Numbered from the stretch's first letter, positions 48,591-58,122 are shown. The stretch: 64,000 nucleotides of DNA from Mucilaginibacter phenanthrenivorans (GCF_024721155.1 NZ_JAHVAP010000005.1:124001-188000); one strand, 5' to 3'. A program made the numbers and translations. Notes: generated from the letters alone by a model not told the origin.

Positions 48591-49585
48591 GAAAGCTAAT
48601 TGTATTCATATCGGTATTACTCCAATTGGGGGCCATCAGCACGTTAAAGGCGCAGATCGATCCGCACTTTTCGCAATATTATGCCTATCCGCTATGGCTT
48701 AATCCTGCGTTAACTGGTGTAATTGACGGCACCGCGCGTATAAATGCCAATTTTAAGGACCAATGGGTAGGTATTCCAAACGGTTACAAAACCGGCGGTC
48801 TATCTATGGATGTGCGCTCGGGCGACAAGGTGGGCCTCGGCTTCAACGTAATTAACCAGGCTGCCGGGACTGCGGGGTATAATTACTTCGCTGCGTACGG
48901 ATCATTTGGCTACGGGATAGCCATCTCGCCGGATGGCACGCAAAAGCTGCATTTCGGCCTGCAGGCCGGGCTCATTAACCGCAGCTTCGACCCCAGCAAA
49001 GCACAGTTCGATAACCAGTACAACTCCGGGGTTGGCGGATACGACCCTACCTTACCCTCCAACGAAAGTTTTCCAACAACAGGCGCAACCGTATTTGATG
49101 CAGGCGCGGGGATCTTTTATTATGATGGAGATCCTTTACATAAGGCAAATATGTTTGCCGGCATAAGCGCCGCACACCTCAATGGGCCAAGCGATCCGTT
49201 TGCCACCGAGGGTGTTAGCACTAAGCTGCCGATCCGGTTTACAGCCCATGCAGGGGTCAAGATCAAGGCGTCTGATGATTTTGATGTAACCCCACATGCC
49301 GTTTTTATCAGTCAGCAGGGGGCTTCGATAAAGGCACTGGGCATTTACTCCGAACTAAAGGCCGATCCCAACAACGGCCTTATCCTTGGCGCCATGTACC
49401 GCCTCGGTGATGCCGCAGTCGCAGATGTAGGCTACCATGTAAAAAGCCTGGTGATTGCTGTGAGCTACGATTTTAATACTTCGGCCCTAAGGCAGGCCAC
49501 CAACGGACAAGGCGGTTTTGAACTGTCGTTGAGCTATGTGTTTAAATATAACACCAATCCTTCTGAAGTTTGTCCGAAGTTTTAG
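48587..49585 (+). CDS. PorP/SprF-family type IX secretion protein
   Basis: A 332-residue outer-membrane protein of the PorP/SprF family. It begins with GTG overlapping the TGA of the adhesin gene. Signal peptide (1-23), then QIDPHFSQYYAYPLWLNPALTG, the family hallmark, and a barrel pattern (GDKVGLGFNVINQAAGTAGYNY, GFELSLSYVFKY). Members pair with a CHU_C-type protein and are needed for its secretion or surface attachment, which fits the overlap with the adhesin gene. Confidence 0.92.
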   Translation: MRKLIVFISVLLQLGAISTLKAQIDPHFSQYYAYPLWLNPALTGVIDGTARINANFKDQWVGIPNGYKTGGLSMDVRSGDKVGLGFNVINQAAGTAGYNYFAAYGSFGYGIAISPDGTQKLHFGLQAGLINRSFDPSKAQFDNQYNSGVGGYDPTLPSNESFPTTGATVFDAGAGIFYYDGDPLHKANMFAGISAAHLNGPSDPFATEGVSTKLPIRFTAHAGVKIKASDDFDVTPHAVFISQQGASIKALGIYSELKADPNNGLILGAMYRLGDAAVADVGYHVKSLVIAVSYDFNTSALRQATNGQGGFELSLSYVFKYNTNPSEVCPKF

Positions 49586-49671
49586 GGGGAGGCACAAATA
49601 AAATAAAACTTTATCCGCATTAAATTGCTGAATACTCTAAATTTGAATCCTGAACAATCAGGGCCAACTGC

Positions 49672-50445
49672 ATGCAACAATCTGCCATAAGCGATAATGT
49701 TAAAACCGCGTACGACGAATTTTACGAAAAGCACGACGAGGCATGGCGGATGCTTGGCGCAAAATATAAGGTACAGCACATTATTGATGTTTGCCGCGGC
49801 CGCATTTTCAAAAAAGTACTGGAAGTTGGCGCCGGAGACGGCAGCATTTTAAAACTGCTTGCTGATAAGGACTTCGCACCAGAATACCACGCAGTCGAGA
49901 TCTCTGAAAGTGGCGTCGAGCATATCAAAACACGGGCGATCAAAAACCTTAAATCTGTTCAAATTTTCGACGGTTATAAATTGCCGTTTGAGGACAACAG
50001 TTTCGACCTCATCATCCTGTCGCACGTTCTGGAGCATGTTGAGCATGAACGCATTCTGCTCCGCGAGTTAAAGCGCGTTGCCCGTCATTATGTGATTGAG
50101 GTGCCTCTTGATTACCGGGCTGGTGTTGACATGCGGATCAAACATTTTTTAGCTTACGGGCACATCAATGTTTACACCCCAACGTCGCTCCGTTACCTGT
50201 TAAGCACCGAAGGCTTTGTGGTAGAGGATGATCTTACATCAATGATTGAGCCCGAGGTTACCCGCTTTAATACCTTCATCAATCAAAAAAAGCCCAAAAG
50301 CCTGGTTACCAATTTGAAGATCAATGCGGAGTACGCAGTTAAAAACAGCCTTGGGAAAATTTTCGGAAAAAAAATAAACGAGCAATTAGCCAACGCATAT
50401 ACCGTTTTATGTACTAAAGCCGAGCAGCACCTCGAAATATTCTAA
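49672..50445 (+). CDS. Class I SAM-dependent methyltransferase
   Basis: A 257-residue methyltransferase: VLEVGAGDGSILKLLADKDFAPEYHAVEISESGVEHI (SAM binding, about 47-83) and LPFEDNSFDLIILSHVLEHVEHERILLRELKRVARH (motif IV region). The C-terminal LGKIFGKKINEQLANAYTVLCTKA is of unknown role. It sits 8 bp before a glycosyltransferase gene and probably acts on a glycan or its lipid carrier. Confidence 0.9.
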   Translation: MQQSAISDNVKTAYDEFYEKHDEAWRMLGAKYKVQHIIDVCRGRIFKKVLEVGAGDGSILKLLADKDFAPEYHAVEISESGVEHIKTRAIKNLKSVQIFDGYKLPFEDNSFDLIILSHVLEHVEHERILLRELKRVARHYVIEVPLDYRAGVDMRIKHFLAYGHINVYTPTSLRYLLSTEGFVVEDDLTSMIEPEVTRFNTFINQKKPKSLVTNLKINAEYAVKNSLGKIFGKKINEQLANAYTVLCTKAEQHLEIF

Positions 50446-50453
50446 CCAATACA

Positions 50454-51371
50454 ATGCAAAACCTTGCCCCGATTGCCCTTTTTGTTTACAACCGGCCCGA
50501 GCACACGCGCCGTACCATCAGCTATTTACAGAAAAATTTGCTGGCCGACGAATCGCGCCTGTTTATTTTTTCGGATGCGCCAAAAACAGATGATGACAAG
50601 CTAAAGGTGGAACAGGTAAGGCAATTGATAAAAGAAACAACCGGGTTTAAATCGGTAAAGATAGTACTCCGCAAGGAAAATCTTGGGCTGGCCAACTCCA
50701 TCATCAGCGGGGTAACACAGCTGGTAAATGAATACGGCAAGATCATTGTTTTTGAGGATGATCTGCTATCGTCGCCCTATACATTACAGTACTTTAACGA
50801 GGCATTAACCCGTTATGCCACCGAAGAAAAGGTAATGCACATTGGCGCATATATGTACGAGCTGGCTGATAAAAAGCTACCTCAAACCTTCTTCTTCCGC
50901 GCAGCTACCAGCTGGGGCTGGGCAACATGGGCACGTGCATGGAAGGATTTTGAGGACGATGTTGACGTGCTCCTCAACCAGTTCGACAAACACAAAACTG
51001 ATCAGTTCTCCATCAACGGCACCATGAACTTCTGGAAACAGCTAACGGGTTTTAAAGCCGGAAAAAACGATTCCTGGGCCATCCGCTGGTACGCCTCTAT
51101 ATTTTTGAAAGGCGGTTTAACGCTCAACCCTTCAACCTCGTTCATCCAAAACATTGGTAACGACGGCAGCGGTGTACACTCCAACAAAGAGAACATGTAC
51201 CAGGTGCGCATTGCCAAGAAGGCAGTAACTAAATTTCCCACAGAGATAAAGGAAGATCAGCAAGCTTACGCAGCCATCAAACACTTCCTCAAAAACCGTA
51301 AAGGCAGCCTGCTTAAACGCGGCCTAAGGTTTGTGAAGCAGTTGCAGGTTAAGTATTTGGTGAAAAAGTAG
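50454..51371 (+). CDS. Glycosyltransferase (GT2-like, GT-A fold)
   Basis: A 305-residue glycosyltransferase beginning APIALFVYNRPEHTRRTISYLQKN, with the metal-binding motif region IIVFEDDLLSSPYTLQYFNEAL (about 97-118) and TSWGWATWARAW (about 150-160), typical of bacterial GT2-like transferases in surface polysaccharide loci. Donor and acceptor are unknown. It ends just before a CATTGCGAG repeat element. Confidence 0.88.
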   Translation: MQNLAPIALFVYNRPEHTRRTISYLQKNLLADESRLFIFSDAPKTDDDKLKVEQVRQLIKETTGFKSVKIVLRKENLGLANSIISGVTQLVNEYGKIIVFEDDLLSSPYTLQYFNEALTRYATEEKVMHIGAYMYELADKKLPQTFFFRAATSWGWATWARAWKDFEDDVDVLLNQFDKHKTDQFSINGTMNFWKQLTGFKAGKNDSWAIRWYASIFLKGGLTLNPSTSFIQNIGNDGSGVHSNKENMYQVRIAKKAVTKFPTEIKEDQQAYAAIKHFLKNRKGSLLKRGLRFVKQLQVKYLVKK

Positions 51372-51398
51372 AATACCAATAAGCACTCTTATAAACTT

Positions 51399-51514
51399 TG
51401 TCATTGCGAGCGATAGCGCGGCAACCTCGTCGCCGTGTATTTACGCCTTTCAAGTTGTACACTGTTCTCTTCGCCCTGTAAAGCTACGAGGTTGCTTCGT
51501 ACCTCGCAATGACA
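51399..51514. repeat. CATTGCGAG inverted-repeat element, copy 1
   Basis: It begins TGTCATTGCGAGCGATAGCG and ends with CCTCGCAATGACA; internal arms GCAACCTCG and CTACGAGGTTGC pair as well. It lies between the glycosyltransferase and aminopeptidase genes. Copies occur at 53095-53221 and, inverted, at 59533-59652. Confidence 0.85.
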
Positions 51515-51543
51515 TAGGGGCTTTCGGTGCTTAGATTTTATTT

Positions 51544-52947
51544 TTACCCCTTCAACCCTTCAATCTCCTTCAACGTCTTCGGCAGATACTTACCCAATAA
51601 CTGGCTCCCGGTATCGGTAATCAAAAAGTTATCCTCAATCCTTATCCCGCCGAAATCGCGGTAGGTGTTCAGCACATCATAATTGATAAAATCAGCGTAT
51701 TTGTCGTCGGCTTGCCAGCGGTCTATCAGTTCAGGGATGATATAGATGCCCGGTTCAACGGTAAGCACAAAACCGGCTTCCAGCTCGCGACCAAGGCGCA
51801 ACGATTTTAACCCGAAAATGGATGTTTCTTTTTTAAGTGAATCGGTATAACCAACATACTGCTCTCCCAGATCTTCCATATCATGCGTATCCATGCCCAG
51901 CATGTGACCGAGCCCGCATTGAAAGAACATAGTGTGCGCGCCGGCTTCAACCGCTTCGGCTGCATCGCCCTTCATAATATTTACTTCGGCAAGCCCTTCA
52001 ACCAGTTTCTGGCATGCGGCTAAATGAATATCCTTATACCTTACACCAGGTTTCAACATACTGATGGCATGATCCATCGAGTTCAGCACCACCTGGTATA
52101 ATTCCGACTGGCGGGTAGTAAAGCTTTTACCAACCGGGAAGGTACGGGTAAGATCGCCACCATAATGCATCGCATTTTCGGCGCCAATATCACTCAAAAC
52201 CATGCGGCCCTCCTGTAAAGTATTACCGTAGTAATGCGTATGCAGCGTTTGTCCATGGGTGGTGATGATAGCCGGATAGCCTAAACGCGCATTATTGGCA
52301 ATTGCAACTTCATGCGCTTTGGCAACCAACTCGTATTCCTTGATCCCTGGGCGGGTGTGTTTGATAACAGCCAGCTCCATATCCACGCTGATGTTCACCG
52401 CCTTTTCTAACTCGGCTACTTCAAGCGGTGTTTTTATTACCCGCTGTGCAATCACGGCTTTTATCAGCTTAACAGAAACATATTTAGCCAGATCGGCTAA
52501 GCTGGTATTCAGCCACGCGGCAAGTTTAATTTTATTTTCAGGGCGATAAGGCGGCAAAATATGCACCGGCCTGCCCGATGTTATGGCTTTATGGATGTAA
52601 TGGGTTACCTGGTCGTAAGGCTTGGTCTGGGTAACGCCAACCATGGCAGCCATTTCGCTCACGGTAGGCAAGGTGCCAGTCCAAACAATATCATCTATGG
52701 TCAGTTCATTACCAAAGATCACCTCCTCGCCGGTATCGGTGTCAATAATAGCCGTAAGCCCGTGGGTATCCAATCCAAAATAATAAAGAAAACTGCTATC
52801 CTGGCGAAACAGGTAGGTATTATCCTTATAATTCATGCTGCTGTCCTCGTTACCCATTAAAAGGATGAGGCCGTCAGCGCCGATATTTTGTTTTAAGATC
52901 TGCCTGCGGTTGGTATAAACCTGCTTGTCAAAAAGGTGAAGTTCCAT
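51544..52947 (-). CDS. pepP: Xaa-Pro aminopeptidase (M24B, aminopeptidase P-like)
   Basis: A 467-residue enzyme that removes N-terminal residues preceding proline. N-terminal creatinase-like domain (MELHLFDKQVYTNRRQ, RQDSSFLYYFGLDTHG) and pita-bread catalytic domain with the metal ligands in LSDIGAENAMHYGGDLTRTFPVG (two Asp), CGLGHMLGMDTHDM (His), FVLTVEPGIY (Glu) and GIRIEDNFLIT (Glu). The longer frame to 53151 runs into an AT-rich leader and the repeat element, so the ATG at 52947 is preferred. Cytoplasmic, single-gene unit. Confidence 0.94.
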   Translation of the reverse strand: MELHLFDKQVYTNRRQILKQNIGADGLILLMGNEDSSMNYKDNTYLFRQDSSFLYYFGLDTHGLTAIIDTDTGEEVIFGNELTIDDIVWTGTLPTVSEMAAMVGVTQTKPYDQVTHYIHKAITSGRPVHILPPYRPENKIKLAAWLNTSLADLAKYVSVKLIKAVIAQRVIKTPLEVAELEKAVNISVDMELAVIKHTRPGIKEYELVAKAHEVAIANNARLGYPAIITTHGQTLHTHYYGNTLQEGRMVLSDIGAENAMHYGGDLTRTFPVGKSFTTRQSELYQVVLNSMDHAISMLKPGVRYKDIHLAACQKLVEGLAEVNIMKGDAAEAVEAGAHTMFFQCGLGHMLGMDTHDMEDLGEQYVGYTDSLKKETSIFGLKSLRLGRELEAGFVLTVEPGIYIIPELIDRWQADDKYADFINYDVLNTYRDFGGIRIEDNFLITDTGSQLLGKYLPKTLKEIEGLKG

Positions 52948-53094
52948 GGCGACAAATATAACCATGATTAAACTAAGATTTTCAAGATGAATAAGATGGT
53001 AGGATAAAAATATAACCTGGATTGAGGGATTTGGACTAAGATTTTTAAGATGAGGATGATGATATAATAATTGAAAAAACACAAAAATCACCAA

Positions 53095-53221
53095 CTTGTC
53101 ATTGCGAGCGATAGCGCGGCAACCTCGTCGCCGTGCATTCACGCTTTGCAAGTTCTACACCTTTCTCTTCGCTCTGTAAGCTACGAGGTTGCTTTACTCG
53201 TTCCTCGTTCGCAATGACAAG
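53095..53221. repeat. CATTGCGAG inverted-repeat element, copy 2
   Basis: Same orientation as copy 1: CTTGTCATTGCGAGCGATAG ... GTTCGCAATGACAAG. Ends are perfect inverted repeats of about 12 bp with inner pairing of CAACCTCGT and CTACGAGGTTG. It lies between the aminopeptidase and tricorn-like genes. Confidence 0.88.
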
Positions 53222-53263
53222 ATGTGCTAAATCAAATCAGCGCAATCCATTAATCATAAAAAA

Positions 53264-56200
53264 TCACCGGTTGAGCTGCTTCATTGCCTCCTCAATCGCC
53301 TTATCCAACTGCGGGTCTTTATTTTCCAGCCTGTCGGTGAAGCCTGTTTTTACGTAGATGTCTGGGCTTACGCCGTTTTTCTCTATATCCTTGCCATCCA
53401 GCGTGAAACAACCCCAGGCCGGGATGCGGTAAAACGAGCCATCTACCAACCCCTTGCCGCTGGTAAAAATTATCCAGCGATAGGTTTCTGTGCCGACTAT
53501 CTTACCCAGGCCCAAAGCTTTGAAGCCCTGCGCGGTCATTTCGCCGTCGCTGAGGGTTTGTTCATTAATTAACAGGATGATCGGTTTGGCAGCAGGGGCA
53601 AAGTTTGGCTGCGGACTTTTTTGTCCGCCCCGGTATTGCCATTGCAGGTATGGTCGCTGTGACAGGAAACGCAACACGGCATCGTGCACATTACCGCCGG
53701 TGTTGTACCGCAGGTCGAGGATCAATGCATCCTTTTTATAGGCATCGTCAACCATATCCTCCAAAAACGTTTCCAGCGACCCGGTACCCATATCCTTCAT
53801 GTAGGCATAAGCAACCCGGTTCTTTGTTTTTTCAGTTACCGCAGCACGATTTTCATCTATCCACTGATCGTATAAGTTTTCAGACAATTCATGAGCGCTT
53901 TCCGGGTGGAATTTCGCTACCACTTCCTTCCCGGCCCTATCGAATGTTAGTTCAATCTCCTTATCCTGCGATGGCTTGGTAAAATAATAATTCCGGTCCT
54001 GTTTTTCATCAACCGGCAATCCGTTCACGGCTTTCAAGCGGTCGCCGGGCTTAACGTCTATTCCTGCTTTGTCGGCATTGCTGTTTTTTAATACAGATGC
54101 AACTTTATATGGATCATCGTTATCAAACATCACCCCGGTTTCCATGGTGGTATAGGTAAGATTCTTCCCCTCCTCCTTACCGTTTGAATAAAAACCCTGG
54201 TGCGATGAATTTAATTCACCCAGCAAATCATTCAGCAGGATGCGCAGGTCGGCACGGTTATTTACATAAGGCAGGTAAGCTGCATAACGGTCATGCATTT
54301 TCTTCCAGTCGGTACCATGGAAATTGCCGTCATAATAATTTTCTTCCAACCCGGCCCATGCCTCGTCATACATCTGTTTAAACTCGCCATCAAGGTTACG
54401 GTCGAATTTATAGCCGATATCAACTTTATCCAGTTTATTATTATCGATGTTTAGTGTGTAAATATTGCCATTGGCCAGTGCATAATATTTATCCAAAGCT
54501 GGAACAACGTCAAAGCCGCCGGCATCCTCACCGGTAACTTTCTCAGTCTTATTATCTTCAAACGGTTGAATGGAGGTGCGATAAATGGCCCATTTGCCTT
54601 CCGAATGATTGGACGAGTAATACACCAATGTTTTATCACCCTTCTGGATCACGTACGGTGAACGCTGGTTCCCAAACTCAGGACTAACCTGCTCCAGGCG
54701 CTTCATGATATCGTCGGTATTCACGATGATATCAGCGGGCGGTTTCGGTGATGGCTGTTCTGATAAAGGCTTTTTCTTTTCGCTCTTTTTGTCCTTATCC
54801 TTTTTGTTCGTGGTAGTGTCCTTCTTATCCTCCTTAAATAACTCCTTTAGCTTATCCATCCGGAAGGCATCGTCAAATTTTTGAAGGGGCATCCTGTAAA
54901 CATGTACGTCGCCGCTGCCCGTTGGATACAATGGTGTTGTGCGCGCCGAGGTAAAATAAATATACTTCCCATCCGGCGACCAAAACGGATCGGTTTCCGT
55001 AACCCCGCTATTGGTCAGGTTTATTGTTTTACCCGATTTTATGCCATATATAAATACATCCTGTTCAAAATTGCGGAATGCCGTATAAACCACGTATTCC
55101 CCGTTTGATGAGATGTAGGGTGATGCATTTTGAAATCCCCAGATCTCGTCGGTAGCAATAGTTTTACTGGTGAGGGCTTTCAAATCCAGCAGCCTTACCT
55201 CGTTGCGGCCGCTCAGGTACACGCCCTGGGTATGCTCTTTATTTACGGAGAGCAGCCTGTTGCTTTGCTTATCAGTAGTTACCTGTTTTTCCTTATCCGG
55301 TTTATTAACCGCAATGCTGTACCAATTCGTATAGCCACCCAACGTCTGGCTAAATAATACCGATTTATTATCCGACAACCATTTCACTTCGGTAACCCGT
55401 TCGGCATTGCCGCGCTCAATTTTGGTAACGAATTTGCCCTCCACATCGCTTACAAAAAGTTCGCCACGCGATACAAATGCCAGCTTCTTCCCGTCTACTG
55501 ATACATCCATGGCTTCAATTTTGCCCTTCACATCAAACTCCTGTTGCTTGGTAAGCACATCGTTACGCGAAAGGTTAAGGTTTATTTTTTGAGTTTGCTT
55601 AGAAGCCACGTCATAAACAAAAAGCTGGTAATCTTTTTCAAAAACAACCTTTTCGCCGTTAGCGCTCACAAACGGGCGCTTAATAGAACTCTGGAATTGC
55701 GTAAGCGCGGTTTTCTTTCCGTCGATGAAAGTGTATAGGTTATATTCCTGGTTACCCTCGTCGGATACAAAATAAATATCGCCCTTCTGATCCAGCGTGG
55801 CCCAAAAATCCTTGCCTGCCCAATCGGTATATTGCTTATAAACTTTAGTCTTCGGATTGTACGACTGGATATCCGGGTTGTAAGCGCCCTTATAATGCTT
55901 GCGCTGCTCAAAAATATAGCTTTCCCAGGTACTGCTGAAGAACAGTTCACCGGTTTGCGGATGCTCAAACACACCGTGAATGGTATTAAAATAGTTGCCG
56001 AAAAGCCGCGTTGGTGTGCCGCCGACGATGTTCACTTTGTATTCGCTGAACATATTATAACGACCGGAGGTAAAATAGACCGACTTTGAATCCCAGCTCC
56101 ATGAATCAACCTCGTCGCCCGAGCTGTGGAATGTAAGCTGTTTTATCTCGCCGCCTGCCAGGGGCATCACATACACGTCGTTATTCCCAAACTGGTTTGA

Positions 56201-56449
56201 TGAGAACGCCAGCCATTTACCATCAGGCGATACCCGGGGCCGGGTTTCCTCGCCCTGCATGGCAGTAATACGCGATGCCACCGGGTTACCGATCTCTGTT
56301 TTCCAAAGATCCCCCTCATAACTGAATATTACAGTTTTACCATCGGGGGTAAGTGTAGGGAACGAGGTAAAATAAGCTTCGTTGCTTTGCGCAGTTGCAA
56401 GTTGCTGAAATAATAACGTTGAGAAAAGGAGCAGGTATATTTTTTTCAT
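53264..56449 (-). CDS. Exported tricorn-type S41 peptidase
   Basis: From the ATG at 56449 this is 1061 residues with a signal peptide (1-20). Residues about 25-560 are WD40/PD40-like beta-propeller repeats (SFPTLTPDGKTVIFSYEGDLWKTE, PRVSPDGKWLAFSSNQFGNNDVYVM, DPFWSPDGKYIYFTSAR). A Lys/Asp-rich linker precedes a helical core and a PDZ domain (GIDVKPGDRLKAVNGLPVDEKQD). The S41 catalytic domain has LLINEQTLSDGEMTAQGFKALG, with nucleophile Ser at about 967. It is a tricorn-homologous protease that cleaves short peptides, here in the periplasm. Length is typical. Confidence 0.92.
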   Translation of the reverse strand: MKKIYLLLFSTLLFQQLATAQSNEAYFTSFPTLTPDGKTVIFSYEGDLWKTEIGNPVASRITAMQGEETRPRVSPDGKWLAFSSNQFGNNDVYVMPLAGGEIKQLTFHSSGDEVDSWSWDSKSVYFTSGRYNMFSEYKVNIVGGTPTRLFGNYFNTIHGVFEHPQTGELFFSSTWESYIFEQRKHYKGAYNPDIQSYNPKTKVYKQYTDWAGKDFWATLDQKGDIYFVSDEGNQEYNLYTFIDGKKTALTQFQSSIKRPFVSANGEKVVFEKDYQLFVYDVASKQTQKINLNLSRNDVLTKQQEFDVKGKIEAMDVSVDGKKLAFVSRGELFVSDVEGKFVTKIERGNAERVTEVKWLSDNKSVLFSQTLGGYTNWYSIAVNKPDKEKQVTTDKQSNRLLSVNKEHTQGVYLSGRNEVRLLDLKALTSKTIATDEIWGFQNASPYISSNGEYVVYTAFRNFEQDVFIYGIKSGKTINLTNSGVTETDPFWSPDGKYIYFTSARTTPLYPTGSGDVHVYRMPLQKFDDAFRMDKLKELFKEDKKDTTTNKKDKDKKSEKKKPLSEQPSPKPPADIIVNTDDIMKRLEQVSPEFGNQRSPYVIQKGDKTLVYYSSNHSEGKWAIYRTSIQPFEDNKTEKVTGEDAGGFDVVPALDKYYALANGNIYTLNIDNNKLDKVDIGYKFDRNLDGEFKQMYDEAWAGLEENYYDGNFHGTDWKKMHDRYAAYLPYVNNRADLRILLNDLLGELNSSHQGFYSNGKEEGKNLTYTTMETGVMFDNDDPYKVASVLKNSNADKAGIDVKPGDRLKAVNGLPVDEKQDRNYYFTKPSQDKEIELTFDRAGKEVVAKFHPESAHELSENLYDQWIDENRAAVTEKTKNRVAYAYMKDMGTGSLETFLEDMVDDAYKKDALILDLRYNTGGNVHDAVLRFLSQRPYLQWQYRGGQKSPQPNFAPAAKPIILLINEQTLSDGEMTAQGFKALGLGKIVGTETYRWIIFTSGKGLVDGSFYRIPAWGCFTLDGKDIEKNGVSPDIYVKTGFTDRLENKDPQLDKAIEEAMKQLNR

Positions 56450-56462
56450 ATTGCGAATTTTG

Positions 56463-56490
56463 ACGTAGAGACACAAAGTATTGTGTCTCG
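56463..56490. repeat. Small palindrome before the tricorn gene
   Basis: GAGACACAA-agta-TTGTGTCTC is a 9-bp inverted repeat upstream of the tricorn-like gene. It is similar in wording to the GCATTGCGTCTCTAC stretch before metK (14089-14103), a small interspersed family in this window. Confidence 0.4.
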
Positions 56491-56519
56491 GGACAAACAT
56501 TAAATTTCCGGTTAAAATA

Positions 56520-56573
56520 CTATTTTACAACCTTTAAAACAATATGACCGGTGGTGAATTGCTGAATATTTGC
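56520..56573 (-). pseudogene. C-terminal tail of a second methyltransferase
   Basis: On the minus strand the frame ANIQQFTTGHIVLKVVK stops at 56520. It parallels the end of the intact gene at 56656-57402 (SKSLSPYIVLKAVK), and at DNA level AAAACAATAT and the TTTTACA(A/G)CCTTTAAAACAATAT stretch are shared. The residue pattern F(T/S)TGHIVLKVVK is usual at the end of class I methyltransferases of this type. No start or core remains. A GC-rich repeat (56580-56645) separates it from the intact gene. Confidence 0.55.
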
Positions 56574-56655
56574 AATGCCATGGGCGGCAGGCCTTTTGAC
56601 CCTGAAAGGGTCCTACCCACCAACGCGGGGCAACACCCTGCGATAATATAGCACG

Positions 56656-57402
56656 TTATTTTACAGCCTTTAAAACAATATATGGCGACAGAGATTTGCT
56701 CTCAACCGGCACAATCCGTGTGGCAATTTTGCCTGCCCACCAAATGGTTTTCACAATCATCTTCGCCACTTTGTTTTGTTCTGATTTATTTTCCAGCCAG
56801 ACCGTGAAGCGACCGTGGTAATAAGATTCAATTTCTGTTAAGCCAAGTTGCTTGCAGCTATCCTTCAGCAATTGCAGGTCCATGCTATTGATGTTGTGCT
56901 TGTCGTAATTCTCCTTGTCGAATTTACGCTGCACCCAGCCGTTTACACTTTTAAAATTCGGCAGTGTGATGAACAGAACGCCGCCCGGTTTTAAAAATTG
57001 CAGGTGGGTTTCAATAATGGCTTTGGTATCGTTAAAGTGTTCGATCAACCCAAACGACAGTACCATGTCGTATAATTTTTCCGGCTGATAGTTAAAAAGA
57101 TCAGCTTCGATGATATTGATATCGCCGGATTTCAGCCCGTTCTTTTCCAGCAACTCATTGATTAGCTCCTGGTGGATATAGTAATCAAAAAGCGTGGTAT
57201 CTAGCCTTTGATATTTTTTTAGATAAGTAGCATAATAGCCGGGAAATCCTCCCAGTTCTATAGCGTTCTTTATATTTTTTTCGGCAATCAGCTTAGCCAG
57301 GATATCGCCAAAAACGTAGTTGGGTTTTATATAAAATATCAGCCCCTTTCGTGATTCCCAAAAGGCCTTCCAAAATGAACGGTCGGTTAAATTTTGTTCC
57401 AT
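56656..57402 (-). CDS. Class I SAM-dependent methyltransferase
   Basis: A 248-residue methyltransferase: NAIELGGFPGYYATYLKKYQRLDTTLFDYYI (SAM site, about 41-71), DINIIEADLFNYQPEKLYDMVLSFGLIEHFNDT (motif II-IV) and LKPGGVLFITLPNFKSVNG. It probably acts on a glycan building block, as the neighbours are serine acetyltransferase and glycosyltransferase genes. The start ATG at 57402 is well defined. The stretch after its stop contains a tail of another methyltransferase gene. Confidence 0.88.
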   Translation of the reverse strand: MEQNLTDRSFWKAFWESRKGLIFYIKPNYVFGDILAKLIAEKNIKNAIELGGFPGYYATYLKKYQRLDTTLFDYYIHQELINELLEKNGLKSGDINIIEADLFNYQPEKLYDMVLSFGLIEHFNDTKAIIETHLQFLKPGGVLFITLPNFKSVNGWVQRKFDKENYDKHNINSMDLQLLKDSCKQLGLTEIESYYHGRFTVWLENKSEQNKVAKMIVKTIWWAGKIATRIVPVESKSLSPYIVLKAVK

Positions 57403-57582
57403 TAATTATAATTCGATACCCGATAATTTTATTTTTCTTTTAACTCTTTACGCGCAGCGAAGATCGGTCGACCAGCGCAGCGTCGTCGGGTGAGTCAACT
57501 CTGCGCCATTCGTTTACGTAAATACATTGGCGTGAACATCGCGTGCAGATTTTACCCTCTGTCTCCTTCGTCGACATCTCCC

Positions 57583-57602
57583 CTAAATTTAGGGGGAGAA
57601 AG
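57583..57602. repeat. Palindromic intergenic repeat
   Basis: CCCCTAAATTTAGGGG-type palindrome in the methyltransferase-acetyltransferase gap. The rest of the 216-bp gap (57403-57618) contains palindromic words such as GATCGGTCGACCAGCGCAGC but no ORF. Confidence 0.5.
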
Positions 57603-57618
57603 CATACTCTTGCGCATT

Positions 57619-58122
57619 TTATTTCTTCTCCAACACCCTCGCCGGATTTCCCACCACCGCACAATCAGATGGCACATCTTTAATCACCACCGATCCCGCA
57701 CCTATTACCACGTTATCACCGATAGTAACACCGCCGATGATACAAACGTTTGCGCCGATATCTACATTATTACCAATCCGCGGACAGGCGCTAAAGCTGC
57801 CGTCTGCCAGTTTTTTATGGCCGATGGTGGTGCTGTTCCGCAAAACACAATTGCGGCCTATCACCGTGCCCTTATTCACCACCAATGCCTGCCCATGGTA
57901 AAGCGACAAGCCTTTGCCTACCGTTGTCTTCCGTGGCAGCTCAATCCCCAGCACCCACTCCACCCAAAAGCGGTAAAGCATGAAGTATGGAAAGAAGATA
58001 ATTTTGGTAATGGTATAGCGGTTAAAAACCATCATCAACCTAAAGGAAAACAAAACCGATTGTGCTTTAAAATTCTGCCGGTTGGCGCTCCAATCCTGGA
58101 ATAAATAAGCAAAAAAGTTCAT
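57619..58122 (-). CDS. Serine O-acetyltransferase-like hexapeptide transferase
   Basis: With the ATG at 58122 the protein has 167 residues (an upstream ATG at 58161 adds 13). The N-terminal helical part ([26 protein letters not shown]) is followed by left-handed beta-helix hexapeptide repeats: [73 protein letters not shown], and the tail [11 protein letters not shown]. This matches the CysE/colanic-acid acetyltransferase type found in polysaccharide loci. The His in SLYHG is the catalytic candidate. Likely role is O-acetylation of a surface glycan or of serine. Confidence 0.87.
   Translation of the reverse strand: MNFFAYLFQDWSANRQNFKAQSVLFSFRLMMVFNRYTITKIIFFPYFMLYRFWVEWVLGIELPRKTTVGKGLSLYHGQALVVNKGTVIGRNCVLRNSTTIGHKKLADGSFSACPRIGNNVDIGANVCIIGGVTIGDNVVIGAGSVVIKDVPSDCAVVGNPARVLEKK

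Noticed and set aside
52948..53151. N-terminal extension of the aminopeptidase
   Set aside because: It reads through an AT-rich leader and a repeat element and has no domain similarity; the family starts at MELHLF.
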